A stretch of DNA of 64,000 bases from Tenebrio molitor. Lineage: Eukaryota; Arthropoda; Insecta; Coleoptera; Tenebrionidae. The notes below the pieces were generated by a model that did not search any database, was not told the DNA's origin, and saw only the letters and a list, made by a program, of their open reading frames with translations. Made by a program: the position numbers and the translations under genes. The stretch's first letter is position 1, and the number at the start of each line of letters is the position of its first letter. The stretch lies in NCBI RefSeq assembly GCF_963966145.1, contig NC_091054.1:15562001-15626000 (forward strand). Direction: 5' to 3'. Positions 40,766 through 52,700 of the stretch are shown here, piece after piece.

Positions 40766-41485
40766 TAGATATATTTTACTTTTTTTTACAAACACAGAGG
40801 CACACTCATCCATTACAGACTTCAGTTGTCAAAGTGTGGTTAGGTTGGTACTAGTGATAAATTTACTACCCTCGCCAATACATATTTACCTACATATTTT
40901 AATTCTTCTCAAGTTAATTTAAAACAAATGAAAATCTCACTTCTGACGAGTCCTTTACGTCATTTGTGGCGAATAATCCCATTCTGGACGAATTTTTCCT
41001 TCTTTTTTTCATTTTTGCAATAACTGTTATAAATACAAATTGAACACGATCCTCTAAAATTAATGACTCCTTAGATTGATATTGTACAACACTTTGAAGA
41101 GAAAACAAATCAAATATATTCGAATTCCACAAGACTCTTGATATTCGTCTTTTTATAGACACTTTGTACTTTGGAATGGACGACTACAAAAATTCCAGTT
41201 TCATATCGAAATTTCCACAAAAAATTCTTTACTAAGAAAATAATACTCGATGTGTTAATATCAGCAAAGTAATTTTGATACATATCAAGAATTTAAAACA
41301 ACAAATTTAATAATCTTCCGTACCTAATGCTTTGGACATAAAATTCGAACAATTTTGAAAATGTTTGTTCTGAGCGACAAAAACTATCAGCGTACTGTCA
41401 AGAAAAAATGGAAATTTATTTACTTTGATTGTTTTCATTAGAAGATTTGTTTTTTTCTTTATTTGCATAACGTGCATAACATGTA
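40766..41485. other. AT-rich spacer
   Basis: Sequence around 40940-41070 has a diverged direct relative near 49560-49690. No gene supported. Confidence 0.3.
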
Positions 41486-41732
41486 CAGTCGCGAGCAATA
41501 AATTTTGGTCGTCAAGGTCATTCTTTGACGCAATTGAAAATGCTCCATTGTAAAACAGTCGCAAATATCATAACCTATCATCATGTTGTATGAATTTAAT
41601 TGTCGTTGTTTTCTCAATTTTTTGACACTTTGTTGACGTGGGCATAATCAGGCAGGGAAATTTTTTAAATTAGTGACAATCTAACAAAATTTTGAAATGA
41701 CATTGACGACCAGAATTTATTGCTCGTGACAG
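41486..41732. mobile_element. TA-flanked short element, GGTCGTCAAGGTCATT family
   Basis: The ends CAGTCGCGAGCAATAAATTT and the complement of CTGTCACGAGCAATAAATTC, with TA at 41484-41485 and 41733-41734. A degraded relative is at 16.7-17.1 kb. 247 bp. Confidence 0.8.
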
Positions 41733-42109
41733 TAATTTGTTGATATGAGAATTACATATTTTATTGATATGATGAATTCAGCCATGTGGATACAATTTTT
41801 ATTATTGAAGATTTTTTTGTGGCAATACTTCGTCCAGCGAGAGATTGGGAGATATTAAATCGTAGGCTTGTAACCCAACACTATAAAATGCACTAAAATA
41901 CACTCACCGGCACAAAATTCGATCCATGTGTATTATTTGAATTACATTTTTTAATTAAGTTTTATTTTATTTACCATATTTTATTTTTGGTTAATTGATG
42001 AGTTTAGAAGGATTGTAAATCAATTTTAACGTAATTAAACCAAAACTCACATTACATTTCTCTAATAACGAAAATAATATAAAACCTCTTAAAAATTTAA
42101 CACGAGATA

Positions 42110-43473
42110 CAGAGTGATCACAAAAAAACGCCCCAGCTTATATCTTTCTTATTTGAAATCCGATTTCAACAAGCGGTACATCAAATTAAAGGGTTCAAAA
42201 AGTACTATAAACTGGATATAAAATGTTGCCCTTAGCAGCCCTATCTTACAAGGGTCCAGGGTCAACTTAAATTTTTTAAATAGCAACATATAATTTTTTT
42301 GGTACAGTTAGATTCATTATGTTTTTCTAAGTTAAAAAATATAGCACACCCTGTATATTTAAATGTTATTCTAACATAAGAAATAAATAAAATTCAATTA
42401 CAAATCATTAGGAATAAGTAGAACTTTATTCGTAACAGGCCATGAATTACTTAAGATATTCTTGTAGCCATGGAAACACAAAGAAAATAAACATTTATTT
42501 TGAGAATCGCCCTCAAATGTCACATGATTTATATTGCCAAATCACAACTCCGAATTGTTTGAATAGCAACCAATCACAATTTAATTAAGCGGAAATTTTC
42601 CCTAGGGAAAATTTCCGATATAATTGCCCTAGGGAAAAATTTTTTCGGGCGATTCTCTTCCGAATATACCTCGGGACAGATATATATCGCCGGAAATTTT
42701 TTCTTGCAGTCCAACACTCGTGTTTGTCGCTCAAAATTACCCTCGGGCTGAAGCCACGCTGAAGCCCTCGTGTAATTTTCTTGCGGCAAACACTCGTCTG
42801 TCAGGACTGCTCGAAAAAATTTCCGGCAATATATCTGTCCCTTGGTATATTATATATGAAAATAAACTTTATTTGTCGTGATTTTTGTTTAATTTTTTTT
42901 CTCCAATTTCGTGTTGTGAAATAAAATGAACAATAATGAAATTGTGGATATGTTGCAAGCATATTTCGGAAATAATAGAAATTACTACTTGCAGAGAAAC
43001 GCCACCTGAAAGCCTTCTCAATGCCACGCGAAGTGTCTCGAACAAAATGGTGCTCAATTTGAACAGATCAGTTGAAAAAAAATTATTGTTGTTTTTATTG
43101 TTTCTATTACTCAATAAATATTGTTTCCATAACTATAAAAATGTCTTCATAAGTAATTCATAGCCTGTTACGAATAAAGTTCTACTTATTCCTATTAAAA
43201 TTAGAAATTAGAATGAGATTTAAATATACAGGGTGTGCTATATTTTTAAACTCAGACAAACATAATGAATCTAACTGTACCAAAAAAATCGTATGTTGCC
43301 ATTAAAAAAAAATAAAGTTGACCCTTGACCCTTGCAAGGGAGGGTTGCTAAGGGCAACATTTTATATCCAGTTTATAGTACTTTTTAAACCTTTTAATTT
43401 GATGTATTACTCGTTGAAATTAGATGTCAAATAAGAAAGATATAAGCTGGGGCGTTTTTTTGTGATCACTCTG
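42110..43473. mobile_element. TA-flanked foldback element with arms of about 300 bp
   Basis: The ends CAGAGTGATCACAAAAAAAC and complement are flanked by TA (42108-42109 and 43474-43475). The arms pair for about 250-300 bp. The centre holds a GC-richer inverted repeat at about 42590-42850 (CCGGAAATTTTTTC arms) and a short transposase leader at 42926. Confidence 0.8.
42926..43009 (+). pseudogene. transposase N-terminal HTH remnant
   Basis: A 27-residue ATG-initiated frame, MNNNEIVDMLQAYFGNNRNY, resembles the EEMTDMLQAYFEC opening at 8739 (DUF4817-like). Nothing more of a transposase follows. Confidence 0.45.
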
Positions 43474-43493
43474 TATAATAAACTAAAAACTGA

Positions 43494-44510
43494 TTATGGT
43501 ATATTGCCTCCTCTAGGTTGAATTACAATTTCCATTCGTCTTGGCATTCCTTCAAAAAGGTCCTGAATGACAGCTTGGTCTATTTCTCGCCATTCTTGAA
43601 TGACTGCTGCACTTAGGTCTCTCAAGTTTGCAGGAGCAGGAGTTCGGACTTTAACTCGTCTTCCGACCATGTCCCAAACATGTTCGATTGGATTAAGATC
43701 GGGACTTCTTGCAGGCCAAATCATATGGTGGATTTCAACTGTGTCCAAGTACTCATTTACGATTTGAGCAATGTGTGGACGGGCATTATCGTGCATTAGA
43801 ATGGAGTCATTACCAATAAATGGGGCAAAGGGCACAACATGTGGTTCCAGAATGTCCCTAATGTACCTGTTTGCTGTCATTGCCCCTCCATTTACCACCA
43901 CTAATTCGGTGCGAGCTTCCATACTAATGCCACCCCATACCATAATTGAACCACTACCAAAACTGATCCCTGGCACAAAATTGCACTGAGCAACCTTTTC
44001 GCAAGTTCTACGCCATATTCTTTGACGGCCATCTGGAGATCTAAGGCAAAATCTTGACTCGTCAGTGAAAAGAATTCGCCCCCATTCTGCAATTCCCCAG
44101 TTTGGGTGTTCGTGAACAATGAGAAGCCTCGATACTCGATGTTCCCTGGTCAACAGTAGTCAATGTGCGAGTGTTCCTGCACTTAAACCATGTTCCTCTA
44201 ACCTTCTTCTTACGGTTCATTCACTTACTGCAACACTCCGTACCTCCTGCAGTTCGTTCCGTGCTCTAACTGCAGTAGTGTCCCTGTTTCTCAGGATTGT
44301 TAAAGTAAGAAAGTGATCATCCCGGGCAGTTGTAGACCTTTTTCTTCCTGACCCAACTCTTCTGGTATAGCATTTGGCTTCTGGAAATCGTTTAACAGCT
44401 CTTTGGATACTACATCTTGAAACACCAAGAACGCGAGCCACGTAATACTTCGACCGTCCATCTTGAATTAAAGCAATAGCTCTGGCAGTATCGGATGGAG
44501 TTAAACCCAT
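43494..44510 (-). pseudogene. Tc1-like DD34E transposase with two in-frame TGA codons
   Basis: A full-length frame of 338 codons interrupted by TGA at 44219-44217 and 44162-44160, both in the same frame, with no frameshift. The N-terminal paired HTH region (LTPSDTARAIALIQDG, VARVLGVSRCSIQRAVKRF) and GRKRSTTARDD are followed by the catalytic domain: FTDESRF (first Asp), HDNARPH (second Asp), SPDLNPIEHVWD (Glu). Exactly 34 residues separate the second Asp and the Glu. The enzyme would cut and paste at TA. Both stops lie between the DNA-binding and catalytic parts. Otherwise intact, so recently inactivated. Confidence 0.9.
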
Positions 44511-44682
44511 ATTTTAGTTTTACGAATACTAATTTACTTGTTATCAACACAGTTGCGAACAGTGCTGCACAAAGAATGGAAGCAAATACGAAAGAACAAT
44601 ATGTAGAAAATCCTCAAAAACTGTTAAAATTCATTCAGACTTGGAATATAAAATTTTTTTGCTTGTCTTCAATGAAAAAGTA

Positions 44683-44924
44683 CAGCGTGATCAACAATGA
44701 CTGAGTCTGTTGGCAATGAAACAATTGAAAATACTGGTGATTTTTGTCTAGTAATTGGCACTGAGCATGCACTGACCGGATTTTTTAACTTGAGATGACA
44801 TTAAAAACATTCTTGGTTATGCAGGTTATGTTTATACTATTACAAAAATGAACCTTCGTTGGTAAATTTTAAATTTGCCAAATTTCATTGTTACCAACAG
44901 ACTCAGTCATTCTTGACCACCCCG
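44683..44924. mobile_element. TA-flanked short element inside Tc1
   Basis: The ends CAGCGTGATCAACAATGACT and the complement of CGGGGTGGTCAAGAATGACT share ACTGAGTCTGTTGG. TA at 44681-44682 and 44925-44926. 242 bp, non-coding. Confidence 0.8.
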
Positions 44925-45196
44925 TAGCTTAGCACTGTTTACACTTGATATATCAAATATACAACGTACATTTGATAATTATGATGTTCTCATAAAAAAA
45001 AAGATTTGATAAAAATATTAGATGGATCGAATTTTATGCCGGTGAGTGTACATTAATTACAGCATAATTTCAGGGCAAAAAATGTTACTGCTTGAAGGAT
45101 ATATGTATATATTTCAAATTTTACGCGCGTTAGGTAATACTTTCTCTGCGTAGAATTTAATGATTTTTATGTCAACCAATCTCTCCCTGGACAAAC

Positions 45197-46091
45197 TATA
45201 TAAAATTAGAATTTCACTGTCATCCTGTTCTGTTTGACATTTAAAAATTGAAAACAAAAACTATTTTCTGGCGTGAACTAGGTAAATCGAAATGAGTGTT
45301 ATTTGCCGGTCAGAAGCAAATTGTTGGGGGGAAGTTGACCATTACATGCGACAAGTATGAAGTACTGTGTTTAACATCCCGCCTCTATTTTCTGGTCCAC
45401 TTGTCTAACAGAACGGTGAGTCAAGCATTTTTATACCGAGTTAAACCGGCTTCGATGAGAGAACAATGCTCTGGATGGAGCGACAAATGTAATTTATTAT
45501 TTTTGTTGTTGTGAAAATAGTGATTTACATTACAAGCTGCGAAAGTTTACTTTACTCCAAGCACATGAAAGAGCTTTCGCAGCGTGTATAATGTATTAAA
45601 CTTTTCATTCTCCCATCGACATTTAATAGAATCATTATTCAGTGATTATAATAAAATTAGTATAAGGGGGCTTGTTGTTAACGTAACTTTAGCAACTACA
45701 AAAACATTATTTTATGACATTTATCAAATATCGTTGTTGTTGAATACTAGTTTTAAATGCATTTTATTGAAGAAACTGCATATATTGCGTGCAGAAGTGT
45801 GTTGCCGGACAATTCTAAAGACCGGAAGGTACAATCAAGCTTATGAAAATTTCATTAAATGATGTGCAACGAATGATGTTTTTGGCATTTTTCCTTTTTT
45901 GCCGTCCAGGGCACGAGAATTTTTCATAGCTAGCAACTGATCCCCTAGCGTGTTTTACTTTCGCTTTCAATCGCAGTAATTTTTCTTTTAACACCAACTA
46001 TTTTTTTTGTTATTGTAACATACCGGTGTATTAACCAAGGAACACAGTTTTAATAAAATTTTAATAATTGTCTTAACGTGGTCTTATCGTA
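45197..46091. repeat. dispersed repeat R, copy 1, first part
   Basis: TGTTGGGGGGAAGTTGACCA at about 45320 and the next 180 bp match 56957-57143 closely. Further matches resume at about 47470-47990 after the element array. The TGTTGGGG start and several AATAAA motifs are reminiscent of an LTR, but no matching end or duplication was found. Confidence 0.5.
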
Positions 46092-46463
46092 CTATGGCGG
46101 ACAATAAATTTAGGCCGGTAAATTTCTGACATTTCAAAAAAGTCAATGCAAGCGACCATTTATTGTCATTATGACTGATGTGTCAGTTATTTCAAACTGA
46201 AGGTTTTTAAGCTGTTTGGCGTTTCCTTCGCCCTTTTCGTAACTTACAGATCATGACGCACTAGCATAACTGATTTGTAGTAGCACTTCTCTCTGGTGCA
46301 CGCTCCTTTTCCCAATTTTAATTTTGATTATCGCTGTCACGATGACAAGAATGACAAAAATCGAAAATGGGGTTAGTCAAGGCGGTTAGTTGAACATAAT
46401 GCCAGCTTCACATTTTGATATCAAGCTAATGACAGGCCGGCCTAAATTTATTGTCCGGCATAG
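46092..46463. mobile_element. array element 1 (CTATGGCGGACAATAAATTT ends)
   Basis: The ends CTATGGCGGACAATAAATTT and the complement of CTATGCCGGACAATAAATTT. TA at 46090-46091 on the left and 46464-46465 on the right; the right TA is also the left TA of the next element. Confidence 0.8.
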
Positions 46464-46465
46464 TA

Positions 46466-46829
46466 CTATTGCGATCAAAAAATTTTGGACACTAATGTCA
46501 TCGTGCTGTCATACATTCTAAAACGACCCTTATGTATTAATAACCTCAATTTAATTGTGTCAATTTTGAAAATGTGAACGTCAGATTTACCGAGAAAATA
46601 TTCAAAAAGTTGTAAAAATCAGACAAATGGAATAGAACGAGGTTTTAATTAATAAAAAATATAAAACAAATACCCAAATGTACTCGCATATTAAAAATAT
46701 TATATTTTAAACCGGTGTCAAATTGACAACAATTTCATCTTTCATGTGACAGTTTCAATAAAGCATGATTTAGAGTAATTTTTTTAATGTGACAGAAGTT
46801 TGATGTCCAAAATTTTATGATCGTAATAG
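46466..46829. mobile_element. array element 2 (CTATTGCGATCA ends)
   Basis: The ends CTATTGCGATCAAAAAATTT and the complement of CTATTACGATCATAAAATTT. It shares TA 46464-46465 with element 1; its right TA is 46830-46831. Confidence 0.8.
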
Positions 46830-46835
46830 TACCTA

Positions 46836-47068
46836 CTATTCCGGACACGGAATCTTGGCCTGAACTGACATTTAACTGACAAATATGTGTGAACTGGCCT
46901 TTATTGAATATAACCCAACTTTTGACTGCTTTTTTGATGTCACAAGAAAAACTTCAAAGTGATTTTTAATAATTGTCATTTATTAATGACACTGATGCCT
47001 GGTTCACATCTTTTTTTTTTTTAGAAATGTCTAAAAAAATGTTGGCCAAGATTTCGTGTCCGGAATAG
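46836..47068. mobile_element. array element 3 (CTATTCCGGACACG ends)
   Basis: The ends CTATTCCGGACACGGAATCT and the complement of CTATTCCGGACACGAAATCT. TA at 46834-46835 (4 bp after element 2's right TA begins) and 47069-47070. An interrupted relative is at 32769-35568. Confidence 0.8.
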
Positions 47069-47070
47069 TA

Positions 47071-47273
47071 CTATTGGGGACACGGAAAACTGGGCAGATG
47101 TATCATTCAGTTGTCAAAATTTCTAAACCATACCTTAGCTAGTCATAACCAACCTTAAGTTAATTTGACAGTTTTTTTGAAAATATCATTCATAATGACA
47201 GTAAAGGTGCATTTACATTGACACTTTGTGAAATGACAATAGCAGACTGCCCAGGATTCCATGTCCCTCATTG
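47071..47273. mobile_element. array element 4 (CTATTGGGGACACGG ends)
   Basis: The left end CTATTGGGGACACGGAAAAC and the right end, the complement of CAATGAGGGACATGGAATCC. It shares TA 47069-47070 with element 3; right TA 47274-47275. Confidence 0.75.
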
Positions 47274-47295
47274 TACATTAACTTTTAAATACACT

Positions 47296-47461
47296 TAGAG
47301 CCAGTTTATAGAAAGAGAATTAAATATTTAATTTGAATTAAATTTTAATGCGCGATTAACCCATGAATCCGAAACTTCGATTGCTGCAATCTGATCACGT
47401 GTTCGGTTAATCTCGCATTTGATTACGATTAAGTTAATTTCGCTTCTGTAAACTGGCCCTT
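47296..47461. mobile_element. short element, GCCAGTTTATAGAAAG family
   Basis: The ends TTAGAGCCAGTTTATAGAAA and the complement of TTAAGGGCCAGTTTACAGAA. A second copy at about 59475-59634 shares the interior CCCATGAATCCGAAACTTCG and CTGATCACGTGTTC. Confidence 0.65.
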
Positions 47462-47469
47462 AAATTCAT

Positions 47470-47990
47470 TACATATGTATCTAGTAAACATGGAGCGCAT
47501 CTTCACCTGTAATAAGTTGATACTACAGAGGAAGCTCACCACAGTTTGACGCTAATAAATTTGACAGTAGGCTATTCTATACTGCATACTTAAATGGAAT
47601 AGACTTTAGTAAGTAAACGTTTTGACATTTGACATTTTGTCAATTGCTAAACGCTTTTATGATAACGATGGGTTTTTCTCAGTTCGTACTACCTAATCCA
47701 TAATCCTTCCTTTCTTCTTTGATGTATTTAGAAAGTGAATTGACTCTGTTGTTTCTTTTCTTTTTACCTTCATTTAACATCAAATAAAAGTTTTTTTTTT
47801 CTCACTTTCTTCTTAAATTTAATTGTCGATCAGATAACAATAATCAATACTAAAGTTAAGATTCTTAATAAACACCAAAATATGCGTCTAGTTACGATTT
47901 TTATGTCTGAAATAATAATCGACGTCTCAGAAACTATCAGTCTCAGGGCGTATGGTACATAAATAAAAATTTGATAATCTATCTAAATTT
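47470..47990. repeat. dispersed repeat R, copy 1, second part
   Basis: CATGGAGCGCATC through AATTGTCGATCAGATAACAA matches 57437-57950 in the same order and orientation. The two halves of this copy are separated by the element array. Confidence 0.6.
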
Positions 47991-48553
47991 GTAAAGAATG
48001 GGGGTTGCCATTTAAGCAAATGGAGATGACAACATTACGCGGAACAGCAAGAAAAATGAAAATGATCGGGTTTCTTTAAAAAAAAATAAAATTTCCTGTC
48101 CTCTTTATTTTCAAAAAGCTCAACTGGAAAGAAAGTATTTTCATTGTTCTAAAATTTGACGAACAATGTATTTTAAGCTGTCCTTAGTAATATGTAATTG
48201 TAATAAAGAATAAACAACTTACTGAACCCCCTTTATTTGAGTTATCACATTGTTAATACTTAGTTATTTACATTAGAGTACGGTAGGTGTATTTTCCAGC
48301 GCGAAAACTAGGTCGAGGCGAAGCCCTGGAAAATACCTACCGGACGACATGTGTATTAGACTTTTTCGCTGACCGAATGTTTTATTTTGCACTTTTGTAG
48401 ATTTTTATGAAATAAAAATTGTCAAACTTTTAGACATACAGAGCTGCTAATTTAACTATCCCTCCGCCACCTGGCGGCACGGCAATTTTGCCGGAGTACA
48501 TACACTATTACGGATATTACTATCAAGTAATAGTGCAGTGCTTATCAACATAA
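47991..48553. other. spacer with a palindrome
   Basis: CGGTAGGTGTATTTTCCAG and CTGGAAAATACCTACCG (48282-48342) form a stem around GTCGAGGCGAAGCC. No gene supported. Confidence 0.4.
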
Positions 48554-49324
48554 TTACCGGCGTCTCGCCTCCGCATTTTGACTTTGTTGTGTATTATGTT
48601 CTGTGTCAATGTTAAGGAATTTCCTCACGATATGACATGAGTATATTAATATACCTTTTTGAATTTCAACTACCAATGTGTTCCCTAAATCCAGAGATTG
48701 CGGTACTATTCTCGTTGCTGAAATTATAAGTGGTAAAATAGAATTTTTTTTTAAACTCCAAAGATTTCTCATAGCAACGGAGAGCTCTAAATGTTTATTA
48801 ATTTTTGTGTTATATGTCTGTGTTATATTATGGGAATTTGGAACAGCTATATCTAAAAGATATGCTTGCTTTTGTTGTTTATTTAAAATAATAATGTCTG
48901 GTCTGTTATGCTGAATGTGAATGTCAGTTAAAACTGTGAGATCAAAATATAATTTGTAATTGTCATTTTCCAAACAACTTTCAGGTTTATAAATGTAATG
49001 TGGTTGTGTATCTTTTAATAAATTGAATTTAACAGCTAAATTCATGTGTATAATTTTAGCGAATATATCATGACGTTTCTTATATTCGCTTTGAGCCAAA
49101 ACGGTGCAAGAAGAAATGATGTGTTCAATGGTTTCCCCTTCAGTTCCGCAAATCCTACATTTATCGATGATCGATTGTAAACCGCATATGTGTTTTTTAT
49201 AATAATTTCTTGTATTGATAACACGATCTTGTATTGCAAATGTAAAACCCTCAGTCTCAGGGTGAATATTTGATTTCTTAAGCCATGCATGAGAAGCCTG
49301 AATATTAATTTCTGGTTGTTCCTA
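48554..49324 (-). pseudogene. 5'-truncated LINE ORF2 C-terminal fragment
   Basis: An open minus-strand frame of about 255 codons without its RT core. It begins ASHAWLKKSNIHPETEGFTF, AIQDRVINTRNYYKKHICG, then a CCHC zinc knuckle (CRICGTEGETIEHIISSC: C-x2-C-x8-H-x4-C). It continues with HNRPDIIILNKQQKQAYLLD and IAVPNSHN, which could be a PD-(D/E)XK-like nuclease signature, and a tail ending IVRKFLNID. This block is familiar from C-termini of insect non-LTR retrotransposon proteins. The frame is intact to its natural stop, with truncation at the 5' side near 49324. Confidence 0.7.
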
Positions 49325-49904
49325 TTTGATTATGATTATTTATTAGTCATAAAAATTAAAGAAACACGTTTATCGGAAAAATAATATACCTACCTAAAAT
49401 AATTTGAACGCCCATATTGAAAAAAATTGAACTTTCAACTCATTTGGAAAGGCACAGAGCAGCAAAATTAATACCTAATTTCGGCATATATTATGGGCGG
49501 CCACCACTTTCGGCGCGGCCCTGTTCGAAGTCGTTTAAATAATAATTTATCAATAGGTCGGTACAAATCGTTTACGTCATATGCGACGAATTAAGTATCT
49601 GAGTGAATTTCTTCTTAGGATTTTAATTTTTGCAATAATTCAACTATATAAAAATTGACCACTATCCTCTTCATTTCTAATAACTTCTGTTTCACATTTT
49701 GATACAATAAACACAATAAGAAAAGTAGAACGGCACGAAAAAATTTATCATCTCATTAATCTCGGAAGAATCAATAATTTCAACAACAGTTTCTAACAAT
49801 TAAAAACACAATTTACAAAAACGTACACAATCCACCAATCAAACATCGTGCGCGGGATTAAAGTGGCGCACTTGTTCTGCAGGATATTTTGAACAACTTG
49901 AACT
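49325..49904. other. AT-rich spacer
   Basis: No gene; 49560-49690 is a diverged relative of 40940-41070. Confidence 0.3.
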
Positions 49905-51751
49905 TCAGTGTGAACATAACGTTTGAAATAAAATTCATAGTAGCGTTATGTGATGTTTTTTGGAAAATCGCTCGGACAGGTCGATTTTATTTTGAAAAAT
50001 GCCATCCTGTGACGTACAACTTGTTTAAATGACGGCATTGGTTTTTGCGCAATGACATCACCAATTTTTTTTAATGGCAACCCCGATTTTTTCATCTCTT
50101 TCCGATAGACCTTCCTACTACCTAAACGATGAATGAAAAAATTGGTAAACTCCGTCCAGCGAGAGATTGGGAGAGTTTAAATTGTAGGCTTGTAACCCAA
50201 CACTACAAAATGCACTAGAATACAATACAAAAAATTTGAATAAAAGAAATTATTGTGGTGGTACCTTTGAAATAATTTTGCGGGCATTGTAATCCTACGC
50301 CAATTTATGCTGTCACAGTAAATTGTCAAATTTCAGCTGTTGTCATTGCCGCTGTCATTTTAAATCGTCATCACCGTGTGTGGTTTATTTGCTCTTTCGT
50401 CTTCAAGTGAGGTATTTTGTTGTGTTTAAAACTTCTTAATTATCTGGGATAAGTTAGTTTGTTCGTTTGTATTGACTAAGTTCTGTATTGTTAGCCTCCG
50501 AGTAATGTGTGTTTTCTTCGTTATTTCTTGCTTAACTATTTTTTTTTGTAGTGTTTAAACTTTCTAAGTTTTTAAGATTAGTTAGTTTGTTGTTTTAGTT
50601 TGTTTCTGTGCAACATGTTCCCTATTGTTTACCTCCGAGTGCCTTTTTTAAGTGACATTTCTATTTATAAACATGAATCCCTTTAGTGATATCACGAACA
50701 ATATCTAGACTGATGCCAAGGTATGAAGATAATATTTTTAATTCAATTATATTGCTTTAAAACTGTTTTGTAGGCAACCGGAAGTTATTTGACTGTAGCT
50801 GGCAACCCAGTAGCCCAGAGGATGTGATGCAAGTGCTTATTCATTTTTCATAAATGAAAAACTTACAACTGAAAGTCAACTGGAGGTTGCTTTTCATACC
50901 AAAATGGTATTATATCATAATTTTATTGACATCATCATTGATTAGGTCAGATTAGTCAAGGGTTAAAAGTATTTTTCTTAAAGATCACTGCAAGATGCTT
51001 AAGAGTTAGGTTAGCAAAAACACAGTGTCAAAGTATAAAGATGGTCCAACTAAAACATCATCAAGAAAGTTGACAAGGCAGCGTCCTAGAAGAGCTACAG
51101 CAGACTTGCATTGCAATATTAAGCAAGAAGTTCATCTTGTATTCAAAGATATGGTACAGAGCAGTAAGACAAGGGTTGTATACTGTAAAGCTAGTTTTTT
51201 TCCAGTGAAATATATTTTTTTTTTTAATTTTCAGTCTTCTACCGCCGCAGGCTCTTCTGATGTTTATTCAATAAGTAAAGTTAATATTCTAGAATATATT
51301 TTAATAGGTCAAATTAAATTCGGACTGGCGCACGATAGTCGGTCATTCAGACAAACGTCTGCAAGAAGTGTCAGGATTTAATTTAAATTAACCTTGACGA
51401 TCTCGTTGTCCATTTCTGTTTTATGTTTATATTACGTATTATGTCTTAAGGATACTCGAGCAGCACTGTTCGTTATTTTGTGTAAGTAAATCAGAAATTT
51501 AATTTGAAATTAACCAGTTACTGCAGGTGAAAACAAGAACGTATTTGATTTTATTTACCTATTTGAAAAAATAAATACAGGCGTCCTTCAACCCAAGGCA
51601 TTGTTTTATTTTAACTCCTAGCCCCCTGAGAAGTTCCCCATTTTTGCTTCACGAACTGATCTTCCGTTATTTTGAACACAACAATTTCGTAGACATTTCA
51701 CGACCAGCAAAATTAAGTCATTTGATTCCGCATTGATATAAAATTGATATA

Positions 51752-52700
51752 CCGGGTGTAAAATTGGTTTACGAGACATAGGATTTTACATGTAAAAATA
51801 AGGAGATCCAATTATTGGCTCCCCTAATAATTTTATGGCAAAATGATTAAAATGAAAGTTAGAGAGAATTAAAAGTATTGTCTAATTCCACTCTTTGCTT
51901 TTTTTCTAACATCTTGTGGTACTGAAAGAAAAGCAAGAAAGAAGTTAAGACAAAAATACTAAAAAGCAGTACTAGCAATGAAATTTGACTTCTAAAATTA
52001 TTTGTCGGGTGGTTTCACTATTATTTAATTTTCTTTTGATCTGCCTTTCAAATGAACTCGTACAGGACTACAGGACGAATGAAAAGGTATCTTCCATTAA
52101 ATGTTCAAACTTCTCTCCAATTCTTCGAATTGTTTCTATGGCTGAAATTGGTCAGTCTGGGAAACCTGAAGCAAATGTTGCTTGGAAGTTTCTTAAAGAA
52201 GATCCTCCATAATAACATCTAAAGAAAGAAATAAAATTTCATGCCTAGTAGTACTTTTTAGGATTTTTGTGTAAACTCTTTTCTTGCCTTTCTTTCAGTA
52301 CCAGAAGATGTTAGAATAAAACTAAGATTGAAATTAGACCGTAATTTTAATTCTCTCTAACTTTCATTTTAATAATTTTGCCATAAAATTATTAGGGGAG
52401 CCAATAATTGAAACTCTTTATTTTTACATGTAAAATCCTATGTCTCGTAAACCAATTCTAAAGTCCATTCATTTTGTATTGAACTTTTCAAGGTCAAATA
52501 ATTTTATTTTTTGGCTTTGTAATTATGTTTTGTATATAGTGACATGCAGGTAAACACCATAAACGTTGAATTGAGCATTGCTAAATCACATTATGTTGGT
52601 TATAGGCATGTCACTATTTACAAAACATAATTACAGTGCCAAAATTTAAATTATTTGACCTTGAAAAGTTCAATACAAAATGAATGGACTTTACACCCGG
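51752..52700. mobile_element. nested TA-flanked element, CCGGGTGTA ends
   Basis: CCGGGTGTAAAATTGGTTTA and its complement, the latter broken by the 52461 insert. Long arms continue through TTACATGTAAAA and AACTTTCATTTTAAT. TA at 51750-51751 and 52701-52702. Confidence 0.8.
52461..52691. mobile_element. innermost TA-flanked element, AAGTCCATTC ends
   Basis: The ends AAGTCCATTCATTTTGTATT and its complement; the arms pair for about 75 bp. It interrupts the right terminal repeat of the 51752 element exactly at a TA. Deleting it together with one TA restores that repeat, which confirms a TA duplication. Confidence 0.9.

Larger units (their letters stand above)
41901..45048 (-). mobile_element. Tc1-family transposon with two nested insertions
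   Basis: The terminal repeats CACTCACCGGCACAAAATTC and their complement (29 bp, near-perfect) are flanked by TA at 41899-41900 and 45049-45050. Removing the nested elements at 42110-43473 and 44683-44924 leaves about 1.54 kb, a normal Tc1 length, with the transposase gene on the minus strand. Confidence 0.85.
41828..45196. mobile_element. GTCCAGCGAGAG-family element (copy 1), split by Tc1
   Basis: The left end CTTCGTCCAGCGAGAGATTG (41828) and the right end complementary to GTTTGTCCAGGGAGAGATTG (45196) have TA outside both. The Tc1 element occupies 41901-45048, leaving only about 220 bp of this element's own sequence. Relatives: 50148-52967 and a single end at about 37331. Confidence 0.7.

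Noticed and set aside
45296..45514. 72-codon open frame at the start of repeat R
   Set aside because: The frame is broken in the second copy at 57 kb and starts at a non-ATG codon.
51025..51381. 118-codon basic frame inside element copy 2, as a host gene
   Set aside because: It lies within a TIR-bounded element, has no recognisable domain, and its possible splice sites are not consistent with a longer frame.
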